64,000 nt of DNA from Streptomyces asiaticus (GTDB lineage: Bacteria; Actinomycetota; Actinomycetes; Streptomycetales; Streptomycetaceae), in assembly GCF_018138715.1 (NCBI RefSeq), contig NZ_JAGSHX010000006.1, positions 7,316,001-7,380,000 on the forward strand, written 5' to 3'. The stretch's first letter is position 1. Each line of letters begins with the position of its first letter. A program made the position numbers and the translations under genes. This document shows positions 52,273 to 61,472 of this stretch, piece by piece. The notes below the pieces were generated by a model. It saw nothing but the letters and a program-made list of their open reading frames with translations. It made no database searches and was not told the origin of the DNA.

Positions 52273-53826
52273 ATGGCTGGCCAGGCGGAGCGCCGGTGCT
52301 CGGTGTGCCGTGCGAAGCTCAGCCGGTTCAACGCGGGAACGCAGTGCGGGCCCTGTCAGAGGGGCATGACGCCCACGGTTGCGCCTGAGTTCTGGGCGGA
52401 CCCGGTCGTCGAATCCGCGATCAACGCCTGGGACCTCGGCGTGGTCGTGCAACTCTTTCGGAAGCACACTGGGCTGTCACAGACGGCAGTGGCCCGGCTG
52501 GTCAACATCGATCAGGCCGAAGTGAGCCGACTGGAGCGTGGTCGGAAGAAAATCCGCGACCGGCGCCAATTTGCTCAATGGAGCGAGGCCCTGGGAATAC
52601 CAGGGGAATTGGTGAGCCCGTTGCCCGCTGCGGACCGGCCGCCCTTGCCGAATATGGGCGGTATTGGTGGCCATCTGATGCTTCAGGACGGAGTGGGCCA
52701 GATGCTCATGCCTGCCGGCCGAAACCTTTCCCTGACGGTGATCCCCGCCCTCGCAGAACCTGCCGCGTCCTTTCATGACAACACCTTGTGGCTCGCGCCG
52801 AACAGGGACACTGAGGCATGGAGCCGGATGCCGCTCAGAGCTCTGCTCGCCGCACACCGCACCGTCGAGGGGAGACGGCGGTTTTTCGTCATGGACTCAC
52901 GTGAAGCAGCCCGCAGCTCAGCGAAGAGGCCTCCTCTGGCCATTCCGTCCGCATACGAACTCGACGAGCTGACCTATGGAATCCTGTGGGCCGTCGCGGG
53001 CTATGACTCCGCTGTCCTCGGCGACGACACAGAGCTCCAGGAAACACTGCTTCTCCCACCGCAGCGCGTGCTCGGGGGAGACGGCGGGCCTGTTGCTCCG
53101 GCCAGCCTGACCGACGGGTCCCAGATGCTCCTCGGGTCGCAGACGTGCGCCGAATTCATCCTCAACCAGCGAGACGAATTGGCTGGCGAACCAGTTTTCT
53201 GGACCCGCGAACAACGTGGGGAGGAAGCGGCCACGTGGCTGATCTTCAAGCACAAGCACCGTTATCTCCAGGAGACGGCTCCCCGCAGGGCCCACAACGG
53301 AGTCGGGCGCGCCTTCTGCATTCCCCGTCAGGAGGTCGCCGTGTCGCCCACCCACGAGCGTGTTCTGCTGTTTCTTGCGATCGCGCTGATGGAGTCCTAC
53401 AACGTGACGACCTGGCTGACCGATGAACTCGACCTCCAGCAGACAGAGGGCTTCGCACTCGTACCCGGTCACAGGGCAGCTATCGCGACCTGGGTACGCG
53501 CGGACTCCCATCCGCAGACTGCGCTGACGGCGGGGGCCCATACATTACGCACGTTCGCGGACGTTATCGGTCATGCCCAGGCCCACGCGATCAACGCCGG
53601 GGCAAGCCCGGGGCAACGTCTGGCAGCGACCGCGGACTACCTCGGCCTGGACCGCGCATGGTTAGCACGCCGCTGCGCACAGCTCGCGGCGGAGGGCGTC
53701 ACCGCTCTTGCCCGGCCCCGCAGCCGTCACCTCAGTCTTGACGCCTTGAACGTCGCCTGCACGTACGTGGCCACCGAGCTGCGGTCCGAAGCCGAGTCCG
53801 GTGCCCTCCACGAGGTGACCCGTTAG
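52273..53826 (+). CDS. XRE-family regulator with N-terminal zinc finger
   Basis: A 517-residue protein. Residues 1–35 carry two CxxC pairs (RCSVCRAKL and QCGPCQRG), a small zinc ribbon, followed at about 55–110 by an XRE helix-turn-helix (LFRKHTGLSQTAVARLVNID). The long C-terminal part (about 150–517) has no signature I recognise, though it resembles the regulatory half of streptomycete regulators that accompany metabolic or defence cassettes. A second, predicted DNA-binding-like helical segment lies near the end (QRLAATADYLGLDRAWLARR). ATG 52273 was used; GTG 52267 is also in frame. It lies between the CYTH gene and the asparaginase gene, all on the plus strand. Confidence 0.8.
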   Translation: MAGQAERRCSVCRAKLSRFNAGTQCGPCQRGMTPTVAPEFWADPVVESAINAWDLGVVVQLFRKHTGLSQTAVARLVNIDQAEVSRLERGRKKIRDRRQFAQWSEALGIPGELVSPLPAADRPPLPNMGGIGGHLMLQDGVGQMLMPAGRNLSLTVIPALAEPAASFHDNTLWLAPNRDTEAWSRMPLRALLAAHRTVEGRRRFFVMDSREAARSSAKRPPLAIPSAYELDELTYGILWAVAGYDSAVLGDDTELQETLLLPPQRVLGGDGGPVAPASLTDGSQMLLGSQTCAEFILNQRDELAGEPVFWTREQRGEEAATWLIFKHKHRYLQETAPRRAHNGVGRAFCIPRQEVAVSPTHERVLLFLAIALMESYNVTTWLTDELDLQQTEGFALVPGHRAAIATWVRADSHPQTALTAGAHTLRTFADVIGHAQAHAINAGASPGQRLAATADYLGLDRAWLARRCAQLAAEGVTALARPRSRHLSLDALNVACTYVATELRSEAESGALHEVTR

Positions 53827-53882
53827 CCTGCACGGGACGATCTCTGCGCGTAAGGCCCACTCGGACCGAACCGACATGGCAG

Positions 53883-54890
53883 ATGGGGACGATGGTGGAC
53901 GCGGTAAAGACAGTGGCGGTCTACTCCTTGGGCGGGACCATCGCCATGACCACGGATCCGGCCACCGGCGGTGTCGTACCGGCCCTTTCCGCCTTCGACC
54001 TCCTTGCCGCCATCCCCGGCCTGAGGGATCACGGCATCGACCTGCACGTGCACGACTTCCGGCGGTTGCCCGGTGCCTCACTCACCTTCGACGATCTAAC
54101 AGACCTTGGCGCGGCCATCGACAAGACCCTGTCCGGAGGCGACGTCGACGGGATCGTGATCACGCAAGGGACCGACACCATCGAGGAATCCGCGTTCTTC
54201 CTCGACATCCATCATGGTCACGAGCAGCCGGTCATCGTCACTGGCGCCATGCGCAATCCCATCATGGCCGGGCCCGATGGACCCGCCAACCTGTACGCGG
54301 CCGTCCTTGCTGCCGCCGACCCGCAGCTGCGCGGCGCTGGCGTGCTGGTCGTCCTGAACGACGAGATCCATACGGCACACCATGTCCGTAAGTCCCACAC
54401 CACCAGTCCCGCCGCCTTCACGTCGCCCGGCGCAGGCCCCGTCGGCCGGGTCGCCGAAAACCGCGTACGGCTGGCTGCCACGCTGCCCCGCCGATCCGAT
54501 CCCCTGGCACTGCCGAATCATGACGCGCGCGTAGGCCTGTACACGGTCAGCCTCGGCGACGACGGCACGCTCCTCAATGCGTGGGACGGCCGATGCGATG
54601 GGCTCGTCGTCGCCGCTTTCGGCGTTGGGCACGTCCCTCAGCGACTCGTTGAGAGCCTCGAACGGCTCGCCGCGCGAATCCCCGTGGTTCTCGCCTCGCG
54701 CATCGGCAACGGCCCCGTCCTGACCGGAACGTACGGCTTCCCTGGCTCGGAGAAGGACCTGATTAATCGGGGACTCATCCCCGCCGACCACCTCGGCCCC
54801 TACCAGGCACGCCTTCTGCTCCAGGCGCTGCTCGCCCAAGACGCGGACCGCGAGACGATCACCAAGAAGTTCACCGTCTTCGAGCGCTGA
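53883..54890 (+). CDS. Asparaginase-family amidohydrolase
   Basis: A 335-residue protein of the bacterial L-asparaginase fold. Both active-site signatures are present: SLGGTIAM (Thr19) and ITQGTDTIEES with its catalytic Thr–Asp, followed by VTGAMRNPIMAGPDGPANLY. No signal peptide is present, so it is cytosolic (type I-like); the residue set fits asparaginase, but other small amides are possible. Starts 53883 and 53892 are both ATG. It follows the XRE regulator (56-base gap) and precedes the PPC-domain gene (35-base gap), so these form one cluster. Its place in an otherwise nucleotide-flavoured gene set is unexpected. Confidence 0.92.
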   Translation: MGTMVDAVKTVAVYSLGGTIAMTTDPATGGVVPALSAFDLLAAIPGLRDHGIDLHVHDFRRLPGASLTFDDLTDLGAAIDKTLSGGDVDGIVITQGTDTIEESAFFLDIHHGHEQPVIVTGAMRNPIMAGPDGPANLYAAVLAAADPQLRGAGVLVVLNDEIHTAHHVRKSHTTSPAAFTSPGAGPVGRVAENRVRLAATLPRRSDPLALPNHDARVGLYTVSLGDDGTLLNAWDGRCDGLVVAAFGVGHVPQRLVESLERLAARIPVVLASRIGNGPVLTGTYGFPGSEKDLINRGLIPADHLGPYQARLLLQALLAQDADRETITKKFTVFER

Positions 54891-54925
54891 CCCACATACG
54901 TCAGCCCGGCCCCGAGAGGACTCAC

Positions 54926-55393
54926 ATGCGCGCCCACGAACTAACCACCGGCCGGACGTTTGGTGTCACCTTCGACCACGGCGAGGACTTCTTCGAGGCG
55001 CTCTCCACGTTCTGCCGTGACCACGGGGTTCGGCAGGGCTACATTCCCTCGTTCATCGGCGCGTTTGCCGAAGCCGAAATTGTCGGCGCCTGCGAGAAGC
55101 TTGAAGACCCGGACGCTCCGGTCTGGGCCCAGACCCATGTCACCAACGTCGAGGCATTTGGCGCTGGGACGATCGCCCACGATCTGGAGACGGGAAGCAT
55201 CCTGCCGCACATCCATGTTTCCGCTGGGCTGAAGGCGCAATCGGCCGACGGCCGCACCAGCCACCTCCTGAGCGCCAAGGTCCAGTTTCTCAGCGAGCTT
55301 CTCATCATCGAAGTCGTCTCCCCGAACATGACTCGGCCGCGGAACCACGCTCTGTACGACGTACCGCTGCTTACCTTCGGCGCGCCGGAGTAA
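54926..55393 (+). CDS. PPC/DUF296-domain protein
   Basis: This 155-residue protein consists of a single PPC (plant and prokaryote conserved)/AF0104 domain. It opens with TFGVTFDHGEDFFEALSTFC and has GYIPSFIGAFAEAEIVG and LPHIHVSAGL, with paired histidines that can bind a metal ion. Bacterial members are small trimeric proteins of unknown biochemical function. GAGAGGA precedes ATG 54926. The end of the cluster is marked by about 350 gene-poor bases. Confidence 0.9.
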   Translation: MRAHELTTGRTFGVTFDHGEDFFEALSTFCRDHGVRQGYIPSFIGAFAEAEIVGACEKLEDPDAPVWAQTHVTNVEAFGAGTIAHDLETGSILPHIHVSAGLKAQSADGRTSHLLSAKVQFLSELLIIEVVSPNMTRPRNHALYDVPLLTFGAPE

Positions 55394-55746
55394 GACCCTC
55401 GTGGGCGAACACGGGATGACGGTGCAGTTGCGGAGCCCACCACCCCCTAGATCTTGGACGGGGCCAGCCCGTTCCCATCGCGATGGTGATCTGCTTGCAG
55501 GTCATCGACGGCTGTCCGTGGTGGCAGGCATCGGCCAGCATCGACAGGATTTTGATAGTCGGCCGCCAGTGTCCCCGGGCGGCGGTCTCCACCGCGGGAC
55601 GATCATTCCGGGCCTGGCTGGCTCCACGGCCGACGTCGCCGCGGTGTTCTCGACTGGCGACGCCACAGCAACCGGCACAGCCTGCCGCTCGGACTCGGCA
55701 TCGTGCCGTCCGGCCAGGACCCGGCCCACCTAATGCTGGGCGATGA
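55394..55746. other. Gene-poor stretch after the PPC gene
   Basis: Reading frames here are short, mutually overlapping and rich in Arg, Pro and Ala, as expected from GC bias. A minus-strand segment near 55440–55600 faintly resembles transposase remnants but lacks any catalytic motif. No promoter, tRNA or CRISPR repeat was seen. Confidence 0.5.
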
Positions 55747-55971
55747 CTAACTCCTGCCAAGTTCGTCTCGCGCCTTGTTCAATTCGTCCAGCAGACGGCC
55801 GACCTGCTCGCGCAGCACCTCCACCTGCTGCCGGGCAGCGTGTTCCTCGGCTTCCAGCAACCCCATCACCGACGGCATCAGCCGCCCCTCCACGATGGCG
55901 ACGACACGACGCATCATCCCTGCCGCATCACCACGGAGTTCATACCTGACCTGCGGAAGCCAACCGATCAC
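55747..55971 (-). CDS. Small coiled-coil protein, possibly a truncated gene
   Basis: The 74-residue frame from GTG 55971 reads VIGWLPQVRYELRGDAAGMM, then RRVVAIVEGRLMPSVMGLLE, and ends with an amphipathic helix (ARQQVEVLREQVGRLLDELN, then KARDELGRS) with clear heptads. The composition is protein-like, unlike the upstream continuation of the same frame, which translates a CRISPR repeat. The 5' part may therefore have been lost when repeat DNA was joined here at about 55980–56170. No family was identified. Confidence 0.45.
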   Translation of the reverse strand: MIGWLPQVRYELRGDAAGMMRRVVAIVEGRLMPSVMGLLEAEEHAARQQVEVLREQVGRLLDELNKARDELGRS

Positions 55972-56092
55972 GCTCGAAGGAACAGTGGGTGAAGGAGCAC
56001 ATCTCGTCGATCGCTGCAAGCTTGGCGAGTGGGTTGCTAGCTCCTGCCTCTTGTGGGAGCTGCCGGGCCGCATCCCGCCCCCAGGTCGCGAC

Positions 56093-56170
56093 CTGCTCCC
56101 CGCACCCGCGGGGATGGTCCCCCACGAAGACGAAGAAGTACGAGTCCGCCAGCCTGCTCCCCGCACCCGC
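56093..56170 (+). CRISPR. Isolated I-E CRISPR repeat–spacer–repeat (cluster 4)
   Basis: A perfect consensus repeat lies at 56093–56121, a 32-nt spacer at 56122–56153, and a second repeat starts at 56154 whose first 17 bases match before it breaks off at 56170. The orientation is the same as in arrays 1–3. No leader motif lies upstream. It is a fragment of the same array family, about 10 kb from array 3. Confidence 0.9.
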
Positions 56171-56312
56171 TGTGACTGAGCACGCGAGTTGGCCAGTCTG
56201 AGCACCCCCTGGTCTATCCGTGCAGGGTGTCGGTTTCGATGCCGGTCAGGTCGGCCGGCATCCCACAGGCGCGACGGTGGTGTCGACGAGGTGATTCCGT
56301 ACCGCCTTTCCC

Positions 56313-57186
56313 TAAAGGGTGTTGCAGAAGGCCGTGATCAGGGCATATCCGTTGTATGGCTGGGGTGTTGAGGGCCGAGCGGGTGTGGGTGGAGACGTTC
56401 GCCGGGTTGCGGGTCGATCAGTTCGGCCGGCTGCTGAAAGCCGTCCGGGAACGTGGTGGCGAGGGCTGCGGCTGGGGCCGTCCGTGGCGGCTGCCGCTGG
56501 CCGAGCGGGTGCTGCTGGTGGCCGTGTACTACCGCACGAACCTCACCATGCGGCAGCTCGCCCCGCTGTTCGGCGTCTCACCGGCGACGGTGTGCCGGGT
56601 GATCCAGCGGCTCGGTCCGCTGCTCGCGCTGGAGCCGGCCCGGGCCTCCGCCGAGGCCGCCGACCGGCTGTGGATCGTGGACGGCACCCTTGTCCCGGTC
56701 CGTGACCGGAAGATCGGCGCGTCCTCGCGTAACTACCGGTTCTCGGCGAACGTGCAGGTCATCATCGATGCGGAGACCCGCCTGGTGGTGGCCGCGGCCC
56801 GGCCGGTGCCGGGCACGACAGCGGATGCGAAGGCTTGGCGGGACTCCGGCCTGACCGAGCACTGTAAGGGCGTGACGGTCCTCGGAGACGGCGCCTACAT
56901 CAACACCGGGCTGATCGTCCCGCACCGCAAACGCCCCGGACGGCCGCTACTGAGGGGCGAGGAAGAGGACAACGCGCAGCATCGCAAGGTCCGCGCCCGC
57001 ATCGAGCACACCTTCTCTCGCATGAAGAACTACAAGGTCCTCCGCGACTGCCGGCAGCGCGGCGACGGCCTTCACCACGCCGTCCAGGCCGTCGCCCGCA
57101 TGCACAACCTCGCCCTCGCCGCGTGATCACATACGCCCGAACACCACTCCGACCTGCGCGATCACGACCTTCTGCAACACTCTTTA
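56313..57186 (+). mobile_element. IS5-like insertion sequence with 27-bp terminal inverted repeats
   Basis: Left end TAAAGGGTGTTGCAGAAGG (from 56313) and the right end (57160–57186) are inverted repeats of 27 bases with two mismatches. The element of about 874 bases carries one transposase gene. Both ends and the gene are intact, so it may still move. It lies 140 bases after CRISPR cluster 4. A target-site duplication could not be assigned with certainty. Confidence 0.9.
56356..57126 (+). CDS. Transposase, DDE_Tnp_4 type (IS5-like family)
   Basis: A 256-residue transposase. The N-terminal region contains a helix-turn-helix (TMRQLAPLFGVSPATVCRVI). The catalytic acidic residues lie in WIVDGTLVPV (Asp), VLGDGAYI (Asp) and IEHTFSRMKNYKVLRD (Glu), with the closing HAVQAVARMHNLAL. 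All three are present. ATG 56356 lies 43 bases inside the left terminal repeat and the stop is 33 bases before the right one, as expected for a compact IS. Confidence 0.93.
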   Translation: MAGVLRAERVWVETFAGLRVDQFGRLLKAVRERGGEGCGWGRPWRLPLAERVLLVAVYYRTNLTMRQLAPLFGVSPATVCRVIQRLGPLLALEPARASAEAADRLWIVDGTLVPVRDRKIGASSRNYRFSANVQVIIDAETRLVVAAARPVPGTTADAKAWRDSGLTEHCKGVTVLGDGAYINTGLIVPHRKRPGRPLLRGEEEDNAQHRKVRARIEHTFSRMKNYKVLRDCRQRGDGLHHAVQAVARMHNLALAA

Positions 57187-57639
57187 GGCGTGCCGCGCAG
57201 GGCGAAGAAGCGTGGTCCCCACAGTTGTCTTCCGCGCACGGCAAGGTCGAGTACCGCTCGGACGGCGGTTCAGGCGCCGACGTGCCTGCCTTGGACAAGG
57301 AGGGCGCCGAGTGGTGCCGCGCGTAGCCGTGCGCCGACGGCTCGTAGACGGACGAGCGGCCGTGACGGGGTGAGGGAGTCCAGAGCGCCGCCGGGACAGA
57401 CCATCACCTCGCCGCCGTGCTGCCGAGAGTGCGCAGGCGGCGGCCGAGTTCGAGGCCGAAGTACATCTGTTCCAGTTGGACCGTCCGTGGGGTGCGCTTC
57501 GGTCGGTAGTCCCACCAGGACAGCAGGTCCTCCAGCGCTCCCTGCGGCCGTAGTTGGTGCGCGGGTCGACTACCGTACGGTAGTCGGCGTACCAGCACCC
57601 CGATGCTGCTCGCCGCCCGCCCCGCCGACAGCGTGATTT
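57187..57639. other. Gene-poor stretch between the IS and the STAND gene
   Basis: Several short Arg/Ala-rich frames overlap here and none has a recognisable motif. A minus-strand frame at 57404–57655 ends LLSWWDYRPKRTPRTVQLEQ and then MYFGLELGRRLRTLG, which could be the relic of a gene cut by the IS. I cannot support it as a gene. Confidence 0.5.
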
Positions 57640-60600
57640 TCAGCCGTCGTTCCACCCCGCGCTACGGGGATGGAACCCATAGAAGTACAAGCCGCGCTCA
57701 CCTCCCACTGCCAGGCCGGTAGGGGTCCAGGTGCAGGCATTGAGGTGACTGTCGGTCCTCATTATGGTGACAACCTTCCCCGAGGTTCTGTTCCAGATCC
57801 GAATGGTCCCATCCTCGCTGGCTGTGGCGAGCCAGGCTCCATCGGGGGCGATAGCCAGGGCACTGACAATGCCGACGTGTTTCAGGACTTTGATAGTGGC
57901 CCAGTTGAATGTATCCCAGATCCGCAACTCTGATTCTGTGGAATAGAAGTATTTCCGATTAGCGGTGGCGAGCCACGTTCCGTCCGGTGCGATTGCCACT
58001 GCACTAGTTCGAAAGGTGCGCTCGAGGGATTTCACAGCCTTCCCGGTTGATCGGTCCCAGATTTGGACACCGGCATTAGTGGCGGCGACAACCCACGCCC
58101 CCTCCGGCTCGATCACTACCGAAGTTACCGATCCTGTGTGCCGCAGGATCTTGGCTCCGCTACGCTCCCAGATTCGTAAAGCAGGGCCTTTTCCGCCGCT
58201 GGCGCCCCAGGTTGTGTCTGGCGCGATCGCCACTGACATTACCCCTCCGGTGTGATCAGCTGGCCCGCTAAATGGAGCGCCAATGCCATGGTGTGTGTTC
58301 AGGTCCAAGAACCGTCGGGAGTTGTCAAGGTCCAATACGACGTTCGGGTGCCAAATTCGCAGAATGCCATCGTCACCCCCGGAGAGGATCTCTCTACTAT
58401 TGGATGTGATGGCCAACGCTCTCACCGGTCCGGTGTGACCTGCGCAGGTGGTGGGCTCAGGCGTATCTGTCGGCCAGAGCCGAATATTTCGGTCATTATG
58501 TGCGGTGACCAGCCATCTGCCACGAGGTTCGATCGCTACGGCATTGACCCCACCGGCACTGTCGGTTGCGGTTGTGGGGCGGCCTGTGGTCAGGTCCCAG
58601 AGCCGGACCGTTTCTTCGTCGGCGGTAGCAAGCCACGTAAAGTCCGGAGAGATTGCCACGGCGGAAACCGGATCCTCGTGCCTGAAAGTGGCGTTGAGGT
58701 CGCCGGTAGATCGATCCCAGATTTGGACCGTGTGGTCGCCGCTGATTGTGGCGAGCCACGCTCCTTGTGGTGCGATTGCGAGAGTCTTTACCTGGTCAGG
58801 ATGTCTGGAAAGTGTCTCGGTGGTGCCAGAGGGTCGGTCGCAGATGTGCACGATCCCGTCCTCGCTGGCCGCGGCGAGCCAGGTTCCGTCCGGCGCGATG
58901 GCCATTGCGCGAATCCAGCCCGTCTGCCCCGGGAGTTTGATTGTGGTGTGCGTGTTGGTGCCTTTGTCCCACAGTTGCACCGCTTTACCAAGACCTGCGG
59001 CGGCCAGCCAGGTTCCGTCGGGCGCGATTGCCATGGCAGTAACCGCAGTCGTGCCTTTGAGCGTGGTCGTGAGAGCACCGGTGGCTCGATCCCAGATCCG
59101 CACCTTCCGACTATTTCCGGCAGTGGCGAGCCAGGCTCCATCCGGAGCGATAGCCATCGTTCGAACTATACCCGCGCCGTTGAGGGTGGCTGAGAGAGCG
59201 CCCGTAGCGCGATCCCAGATCCGCACCTTTCCGCGAAACCCCCCAGCGGTGGCAAGCCAGGTTCCGTCCGGCGCAAGCGCTAGCGCCCTTACCAAACCCG
59301 GTTGGAGGGTGGCAGTCATGGCGCCGGAAGATCGATCCCAAATATGCAACGCATTTCTTATGCGGCTGATGGTGACAAGCCAAGTGCCGTCAGGAGCGAC
59401 TTGAACGGAATTTACTGCGCCAACACCAGTGAGCGTCCGAAGGGGTGCAGGGTCTGGGATATCGGGGGGTGCCCAGCGATTAAGCAACGTTGGATAACTT
59501 GATTGGATCTGTCGGGCCTGAACCTGGTCCTGCCAGCCCACCAGGGGTTCGAGGCGGCTGTGCAGGATCGTGCTTAGTGCGTGTGCAGGCTCCGTCGGCC
59601 CCAGGAGGTGGGCAGCGCGAGCAAGGTCGTTGGCCCGTTCGTCAGTAATAGTGGCGCCAATCCTTCTCAAGTCCCTCCAGGGAGCGGCAGCCCCTCGGTG
59701 GTGCAACCGCGCTTCGACCCAGCGAAGGTCCATGGCAAGTGCTTTTGCCTCCGTCGCGCAGCCCGCTGCGAGCAAGTGGTCAATGAGATGATCGAGTAGA
59801 TAGCCAATGGTCACCTCCCACCATGCGACCTGCGGCCGGGGCGCCGACGGCGTGAGTGCGGTGGCAGGAGCAAGATTGGCCTTGACAGAGTTCACGAGAG
59901 CGGCGTTAAGCACAGTCAAGCGATGGGAGCCGAGCTCACTTCGCAAGTACTGCCGGATGACGTCGTGCAGGCTGATCTGACTCCCTCCTGCGGCGCTCAG
60001 GGTCAGCAAAGACAGACCATTCAATGTGCGACACAAGTCCCGCGATTGTGTTGCGGTGAGCCCGCCAGTGACTGCCCATAGCTGAGATACAAGGGGTACG
60101 GGGATCGCCTCATGCTCGGCGAAGACCCCGAGTTCGACGAATCGTTCACTACCCCCGGCTGGGAGGAGCCTGGTCGCGGCCTCCAGAGTCGCCCGTACCG
60201 CCTTCTTGCGCTGCTTTGGGTCGTCGAGGTCCAGCACCGCTGACGGGTCGTCTACCCCGACAGGTCCCTGCTCCTGCAGCCGCTGAAGAGTGTCAGCTGC
60301 GGCAGAAGCAGGGTCTGCTCCGGCATCCACCTCTGCCATGATCAGCCGGTTAGTCATGCGCAACAGCAAGGGCCAGAGCCCGGTTGCCCTGAGGAGATCT
60401 TGCGTCACCGCCTCGGGCACGGGCGGCAACTCCCACGTGAGCACCCGCCGTGCTTGGAGTGGGGACATCTCGTCGACGTGGACCCGTTTGGCTCCCGACG
60501 GGAGGAGTGCGGGGATGCGCGTAGTGACCAGACGCACACAGCGCGCGCCTCCGACGAGGAAAGGCTCAAGCTGCTCCTGCTCCCAGACGTCGTCAAGGAC

Positions 60601-61293
60601 TAGCAGGGTGCGGCGGCGCTGATTCAGCAGTCTCCCCAGGTGGGCCCCAGCAAGAGCCGGATCATCGAAAGTCGCAGTGTCTCCAGTTACAAACCGGGTG
60701 ACTTCGCCGATCTTTGCCGCGATCGCCGCGCGGCCGCGCACCTCCCGACCTACGGTGATGATGTACACCCTGCCCCGGAAACGTCGCTGCACACCGCGGT
60801 TGGCACACACCAACTCGGCCAACGTTGTCTTTCCGAAGCCACCGGCGCCTTCCAACGCCGTGGTAATGCCCACTGCGCGGCGCCGCCGCGAGATCACGGC
60901 GAAGACGACCCGGTAGGCCTCCGCTCGATCGATCACCCAGCCGGGCACGATCGGAGGGGACGGCGGTGGAGGATCATCGGCTCCTGCCCTGGCGCGCTCT
61001 TCCAGTCGCCCCAGAACCAGGGACAGCAGCAGGCCCAGCACGCTCAGCAAACCAAGCGAAGGCCAGGGATGCTGGCGCAGCACGTCTAGTGCACCGGGCC
61101 AACGACTCCTTGATGACGCCTCATTAGCGGCTAGGCCGCCCAGGACAGCCACGATGCTCGCTGTAGCCGCCAGGGTGACGACTGCTCCCCTGTGTAGTCT
61201 CCCTGCCCTCACACGGATCCTCGTTGCACTGGCGAGCCAACGACTGCGTCGGGGAGCTCGTCCGTCTGCTCCATAGCACCCTCTGCTTATCAC
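57640..61293 (-). CDS. Membrane-anchored STAND NTPase (NB-ARC) with 14 WD-type repeats
   Basis: A 1217-residue protein. Two hydrophobic helices lie near 38–56 and 78–95, so the rest may be tethered at the membrane. The NB-ARC NTPase follows: P-loop GAGGFGKTT (149–157), Walker B LVLDDVWE (231–238), RCVRLVTTR sensor and a GLWPLLLR helix. A helical linker leads to about 14 blades of the APDGTWLAT type from about 630 to the end, enough for two seven-bladed propellers. STAND proteins are held inactive until the repeat domain binds a trigger; bacterial NB-ARC/NACHT proteins include many anti-phage sensors. The effector is not obvious unless the membrane segments or N-terminus serve as one. It lies between CRISPR clusters 4 and 5. 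The start at 61293 is uncertain. Confidence 0.9.
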   Translation of the reverse strand: MISRGCYGADGRAPRRSRWLASATRIRVRAGRLHRGAVVTLAATASIVAVLGGLAANEASSRSRWPGALDVLRQHPWPSLGLLSVLGLLLSLVLGRLEERARAGADDPPPPSPPIVPGWVIDRAEAYRVVFAVISRRRRAVGITTALEGAGGFGKTTLAELVCANRGVQRRFRGRVYIITVGREVRGRAAIAAKIGEVTRFVTGDTATFDDPALAGAHLGRLLNQRRRTLLVLDDVWEQEQLEPFLVGGARCVRLVTTRIPALLPSGAKRVHVDEMSPLQARRVLTWELPPVPEAVTQDLLRATGLWPLLLRMTNRLIMAEVDAGADPASAAADTLQRLQEQGPVGVDDPSAVLDLDDPKQRKKAVRATLEAATRLLPAGGSERFVELGVFAEHEAIPVPLVSQLWAVTGGLTATQSRDLCRTLNGLSLLTLSAAGGSQISLHDVIRQYLRSELGSHRLTVLNAALVNSVKANLAPATALTPSAPRPQVAWWEVTIGYLLDHLIDHLLAAGCATEAKALAMDLRWVEARLHHRGAAAPWRDLRRIGATITDERANDLARAAHLLGPTEPAHALSTILHSRLEPLVGWQDQVQARQIQSSYPTLLNRWAPPDIPDPAPLRTLTGVGAVNSVQVAPDGTWLVTISRIRNALHIWDRSSGAMTATLQPGLVRALALAPDGTWLATAGGFRGKVRIWDRATGALSATLNGAGIVRTMAIAPDGAWLATAGNSRKVRIWDRATGALTTTLKGTTAVTAMAIAPDGTWLAAAGLGKAVQLWDKGTNTHTTIKLPGQTGWIRAMAIAPDGTWLAAASEDGIVHICDRPSGTTETLSRHPDQVKTLAIAPQGAWLATISGDHTVQIWDRSTGDLNATFRHEDPVSAVAISPDFTWLATADEETVRLWDLTTGRPTTATDSAGGVNAVAIEPRGRWLVTAHNDRNIRLWPTDTPEPTTCAGHTGPVRALAITSNSREILSGGDDGILRIWHPNVVLDLDNSRRFLDLNTHHGIGAPFSGPADHTGGVMSVAIAPDTTWGASGGKGPALRIWERSGAKILRHTGSVTSVVIEPEGAWVVAATNAGVQIWDRSTGKAVKSLERTFRTSAVAIAPDGTWLATANRKYFYSTESELRIWDTFNWATIKVLKHVGIVSALAIAPDGAWLATASEDGTIRIWNRTSGKVVTIMRTDSHLNACTWTPTGLAVGGERGLYFYGFHPRSAGWNDG

Positions 61294-61472
61294 TCACAGT
61301 GAAGCGTTCGTGACCGCGACACCGCAGGCGAGGCCGCATGTAGCTCGTGTGACGCATTGGTGCTGAGACCGCTCGGTCCGCTCTGCACCCAACGGGACAC
61401 CCTCGGGGAGAGGCTGAGCTGAGTACGGAGGTGGCCAGCTGGAGCGCTCAATGGCCAAGTGGAGCGCTCAGT

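Noticed and set aside
55364..55903. A possible leader motif (TGCCGGA) before CRISPR array 2
   Set aside because: The 7-base match is at 39 bases rather than 65 bases from the first repeat and lacks the GAAAGTG block, so it is probably chance.
57404..57655. An 83-residue minus-strand frame upstream of the STAND gene end
   Set aside because: It has no motif or ribosome-binding site and overlaps the STAND gene stop. It may be a relic but cannot be supported as a gene.
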